Below, one piece after another: positions 7,188 to 8,830 of a stretch of 8,830 bases of DNA; position 1 is the stretch's first letter, and every line of letters starts with the position of its first letter. Made by a program: the position numbers and the translations under genes. Location: assembly GCA_021796315.1 (NCBI GenBank), contig JAJYOH010000216.1, positions 1 to 8,830 on the forward strand, in the 5' to 3' direction. Source of the stretch: Chloroflexota bacterium (GTDB lineage: Bacteria; Chloroflexota; Anaerolineae; Anaerolineales; Villigracilaceae). The notes under the pieces are model-generated. The model had not been told where the DNA came from and ran no database searches. It saw nothing but the letters and a program-made list of their open reading frames with translations.

Positions 7188-7321
7188 CGAGATCTTTATT
7201 CCTATCAGTTTCTCATCAACTGTTCCAGGGTCCACCTCATAGCGCAGGCGCGTGCACCGGATCGTTTGCTCGCTGACATACAACATCTGACTGATGTCGG
7301 CATCCGTCCGTCTTATCTCTG

Positions 7322-7351
7322 CCCTACAACTTAAGCAAGTTCAGGTACGGG
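7322..7351 (-). terminator. Imperfect hairpin just after the oxidoreductase stop codon
   Basis: Starting 6 bases past the TGA stop, the transcript can fold with CCC, TAC and AACTT pairing to AAGTT, GTA and GGG. This gives 11 pairs, a four-base GCTT loop and two small bulges (G, and CTG) on the 5' arm. No run of U follows, so it is not a standard intrinsic terminator. It could be a weak terminator or an RNA-processing or stability element between the oxidoreductase and the glycosyltransferase genes. The rest of the 170-base gap (7188-7357) shows no promoter that I would defend. Confidence 0.3.
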
Positions 7352-7357
7352 TATGTT

Positions 7358-8830
7358 TCATTTTATTGAGATTGTGCTATTACTTCTCAACGACTCCACC
7401 GCCGCAAACGTGGACTTTGCCACGCCAATCAACTGCTCGTAGGGAATTGGCGGCTCACCCCCTTCGCGAATGGCCCGGGCAAAGGCGGTCATTTCATTCT
7501 TCCAGCCTTTATCCTGCGCGCCTTTGATTGTTTTACGATTTCCATTTTCGACCATCTCCAACGCGCGGAAATCATCCAGCACAGCGATCCTACTACCGCA
7601 GAACACCTCGACGCGTTCTTTGGGGAAGGATTTGTCGCCGTTGGCGAGATAATCCACCACGCCGATGGAACCATCGGGGAAAGTGAAAGTCATGCTGACG
7701 TTGTCTTCGCGGTATTTGCCATCGTCTGGCAAAGCATGAGCTGTGACACTAACCGGAGCCGTGCCAACCAGAAAAGTAATGAGGTCAATAAAGTGACACC
7801 CCTCACCGATGATCCGTCCGCCGCCGATGGTTGGGTCTTGAGTCCAGTGATTGAGCGGAATGTAGCCGGCATTGATTCGGTAATGCGCGTGAAGAGGCTC
7901 TGTTCGATGAAAGAGGAAAGATGAAAGAGATTGGGCGAGAGGGGAAAATCTTCGATTGAAACCGACGGTTAATAGCGATTGGCTGTTAGCTTTTAGCTGT
8001 TTGCTAATTGCTAAAAGCTGGGAGCTATTGATCGCCAGCGGTTTTTCCACGAACACATTCTTCCCAGTCTTCAAGGCTTTGACACTCAAATCTGCATGCG
8101 AATCGTGGCGGGTCAGAATGGCAACCGTGTTGATGTTTGGATCGTTGATGATTTCATCATCGGATGAAGCTGCATATTGGAATCCAAACTTTTTTCCGGA
8201 GTGCTGCGCGTGCACTCCGCCCGAGGATGCGATGCCGACCAGTTCGATATCTTTGTTATCTTTCATGAGCGGCAGAAGCGTGGCGTTTGCGTAAAGTCCA
8301 GCACCCAACACACCCAGTTTACAGGTTGCAGGTTTAAAGATTTTAACATTGAACCTGACAACCTTCGAACCCTTCGACAGGCTCAGGGCAGGCTTTTCCA
8401 ACTTTTCAACGGCTTCGGGATAAGTAAGCAGAATTCCCAAAAACGGCTCTTTCCTTTTGCCAGTGATTACCTCATACGCCGTCGCCGCTTTTTCAATCGG
8501 AAAACGATGCGAGATCAACGGAGCGACTTTCAACTTGCCATTCCCCATCAACTCAACAACCGACTCAAGATTTCTTCCTTCCGTCCAGCGCACGTAGCCG
8601 ATGGGATAATCATGGCCGCTTTCTTCATAAGACAGATCATAGCGGCCCGGTCCATACGAACGCGAGTTGATGAAGGACAATTCTTTTTCGTAATAAATCT
8701 TGCGCGGGATATTCAGCCCGACCGCGCCGGTCGCCACAATGCGCGCCCGATCACGCGCGATGACTGCCGCCAGTTCCACCGGGTCGTTGGAAGATGTGTC
8801 AGCACAGATCAAAATCACGTCGAGGTGTTC
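7358..8830 (-). CDS. Two-domain oxidoreductase (zinc-type dehydrogenase fused to Gfo/Idh/MocA), 5' end outside window
   Basis: The frame is open to the window edge, so this is the 3' part of a longer gene. The GTG at 8816-8818 is an in-frame valine codon inside a strand of the dehydrogenase fold (residues read EHLDVILICAD), not a start. Numbering from that valine, residues 1-135 match the end of a medium-chain dehydrogenase domain, with a SRSYGPGRYD motif at 53-60 and a GHDYPIGYVRWTE stretch at about 68-80. A linker follows, then a Gfo/Idh/MocA domain from about 166. That domain has a Rossmann start (GVLGAG, 169-174), the EKP motif that carries the family's catalytic lysine, and a GEGCHFID motif in the sugar-binding domain. 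Proteins with this fusion are usually about 700 residues and often sit in surface polysaccharide clusters, so an NAD(P)-dependent sugar oxidation or reduction in the cytoplasm is likely. The substrate cannot be read from the sequence. Two repeat-like insertions lie inside the frame (see separate entries). The stop is TGA at 7358-7360. Confidence 0.88.
   Translation of the reverse strand, partial: EHLDVILICADTSSNDPVELAAVIARDRARIVATGAVGLNIPRKIYYEKELSFINSRSYGPGRYDLSYEESGHDYPIGYVRWTEGRNLESVVELMGNGKLKVAPLISHRFPIEKAATAYEVITGKRKEPFLGILLTYPEAVEKLEKPALSLSKGSKVVRFNVKIFKPATCKLGVLGAGLYANATLLPLMKDNKDIELVGIASSGGVHAQHSGKKFGFQYAASSDDEIINDPNINTVAILTRHDSHADLSVKALKTGKNVFVEKPLAINSSQLLAISKQLKANSQSLLTVGFNRRFSPLAQSLSSFLFHRTEPLHAHYRINAGYIPLNHWTQDPTIGGGRIIGEGCHFIDLITFLVGTAPVSVTAHALPDDGKYREDNVSMTFTFPDGSIGVVDYLANGDKSFPKERVEVFCGSRIAVLDDFRALEMVENGNRKTIKGAQDKGWKNEMTAFARAIREGGEPPIPYEQLIGVAKSTFAAVESLRSNSTISIK
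7988..8019. repeat. Perfect 10-base inverted repeat inside the Gfo/Idh/MocA coding region
   Basis: AGCTTTTAGC at 7988-7997 is the exact reverse complement of GCTAAAAGCT at 8010-8019, with a 12-base spacer. The surrounding DNA (about 7975-8035) is a low-complexity series of TTAGC/GCTAA units, unlike the rest of the gene. It is translated as a leucine-, serine- and lysine-rich stretch (SSQLLAISKQLKANSQSLL) just after the EKP motif, where the family normally has an amphipathic helix. The reading frame stays open and the helix length looks about normal. Confidence 0.55.
8368..8397. repeat. Short dispersed-type element inside the coding frame, read as PALSLSKG
   Basis: The core CCCTTCGACAGGCTCAGGGC, with flanking AAAGCC-like bases, is a short imperfect palindrome that I recognise as widely dispersed in Chloroflexota and some other environmental genomes. 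Here it lies in the oxidoreductase gene and encodes PALSLSKG (residues 143-150 counted from the valine codon at 8816-8818). It falls in the linker between the dehydrogenase domain (ending near residue 135) and the Gfo/Idh/MocA domain (starting near 166), where an insertion of a few residues should do no harm. Only one copy is in the window, so the repeat identity rests on recognition and not on a second copy seen here. Confidence 0.6.

Noticed and set aside
7188..7286. A 33-residue extension of the shorter glycosyltransferase starting at 7286
   Set aside because: The added residues are polar, have no ribosome site, and are absent in the tandem paralog, whose first helix and GESWDE motif align with the start at 7187.
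7188..7357. A possible promoter (TTGCTT and TAAGAC spaced 17 bases on the minus strand) before the glycosyltransferase unit
   Set aside because: The -10 box matches consensus at only three of six positions, which is no better than chance in a gap of this size.
8816..8818. GTG as the start codon of the oxidoreductase
   Set aside because: The frame stays open upstream to the window edge, and the residues before it (EHLD) continue the dehydrogenase fold, so the codon is an internal valine.

Overview
The window is a stretch of bacterial chromosome with roughly balanced base composition, and all six recognisable protein genes lie on the minus strand. The best guess for the source is an Anaerolineae-type member of the Chloroflexota, probably from a metagenome. 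This rests on three things: the fused zinc-dehydrogenase/Gfo-Idh-MocA oxidoreductase, the run of ArnT/PMT-like membrane glycosyltransferases, and short palindromic repeats (a GTCATTGCGAG-type element and the one read as PALSLSKG) that I associate with such genomes. No 16S rRNA or other marker gene is present, so the assignment is an inference.

In transcription order, from high to low coordinates: (1) 8830-7358, the 3' part of a two-domain sugar-type oxidoreductase whose 5' end is outside the window; (2) 7187-5649 and (3) 5638-3842, two paralogous GT-C membrane glycosyltransferases; (4) 3834-1996, a fused homocysteine S-methyltransferase/methylenetetrahydrofolate reductase; (5) 1859-1434, a small one-helix membrane-anchored protein; (6) 1273-62, a third, more distant GT-C-type membrane protein whose C-terminus is disrupted. 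Genes 2-4 form a tight unit. The gaps are 10 and 7 bases, and at both junctions the stop codon of one gene is built into the Shine-Dalgarno sequence of the next.

Four of the six genes (the oxidoreductase and three glycosyltransferases) suggest synthesis and transfer of an unusual sugar onto a cell-surface glycan or glycoprotein from a lipid-linked donor. The small membrane protein may be a partner of the last glycosyltransferase. The methionine/folate enzyme is a housekeeping enzyme that appears to be carried in the same transcript.

The repeat content is more unusual than the gene content. Two GTCATTGCGAG-type inverted-repeat elements fill the spaces on both sides of the small gene. A short dispersed element is read in frame in the linker of the oxidoreductase, and a second palindrome lies within its second domain. 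The first 125 bases of the window repeat an internal segment of the last gene exactly, at an offset of 989 bases. That copy is read out of frame, so it gives the last gene a false C-terminus. This is either a real tandem duplication or an assembly fault. I found no CRISPR array, tRNA, rRNA, transposase or phage gene, and no convincing new multi-gene system.
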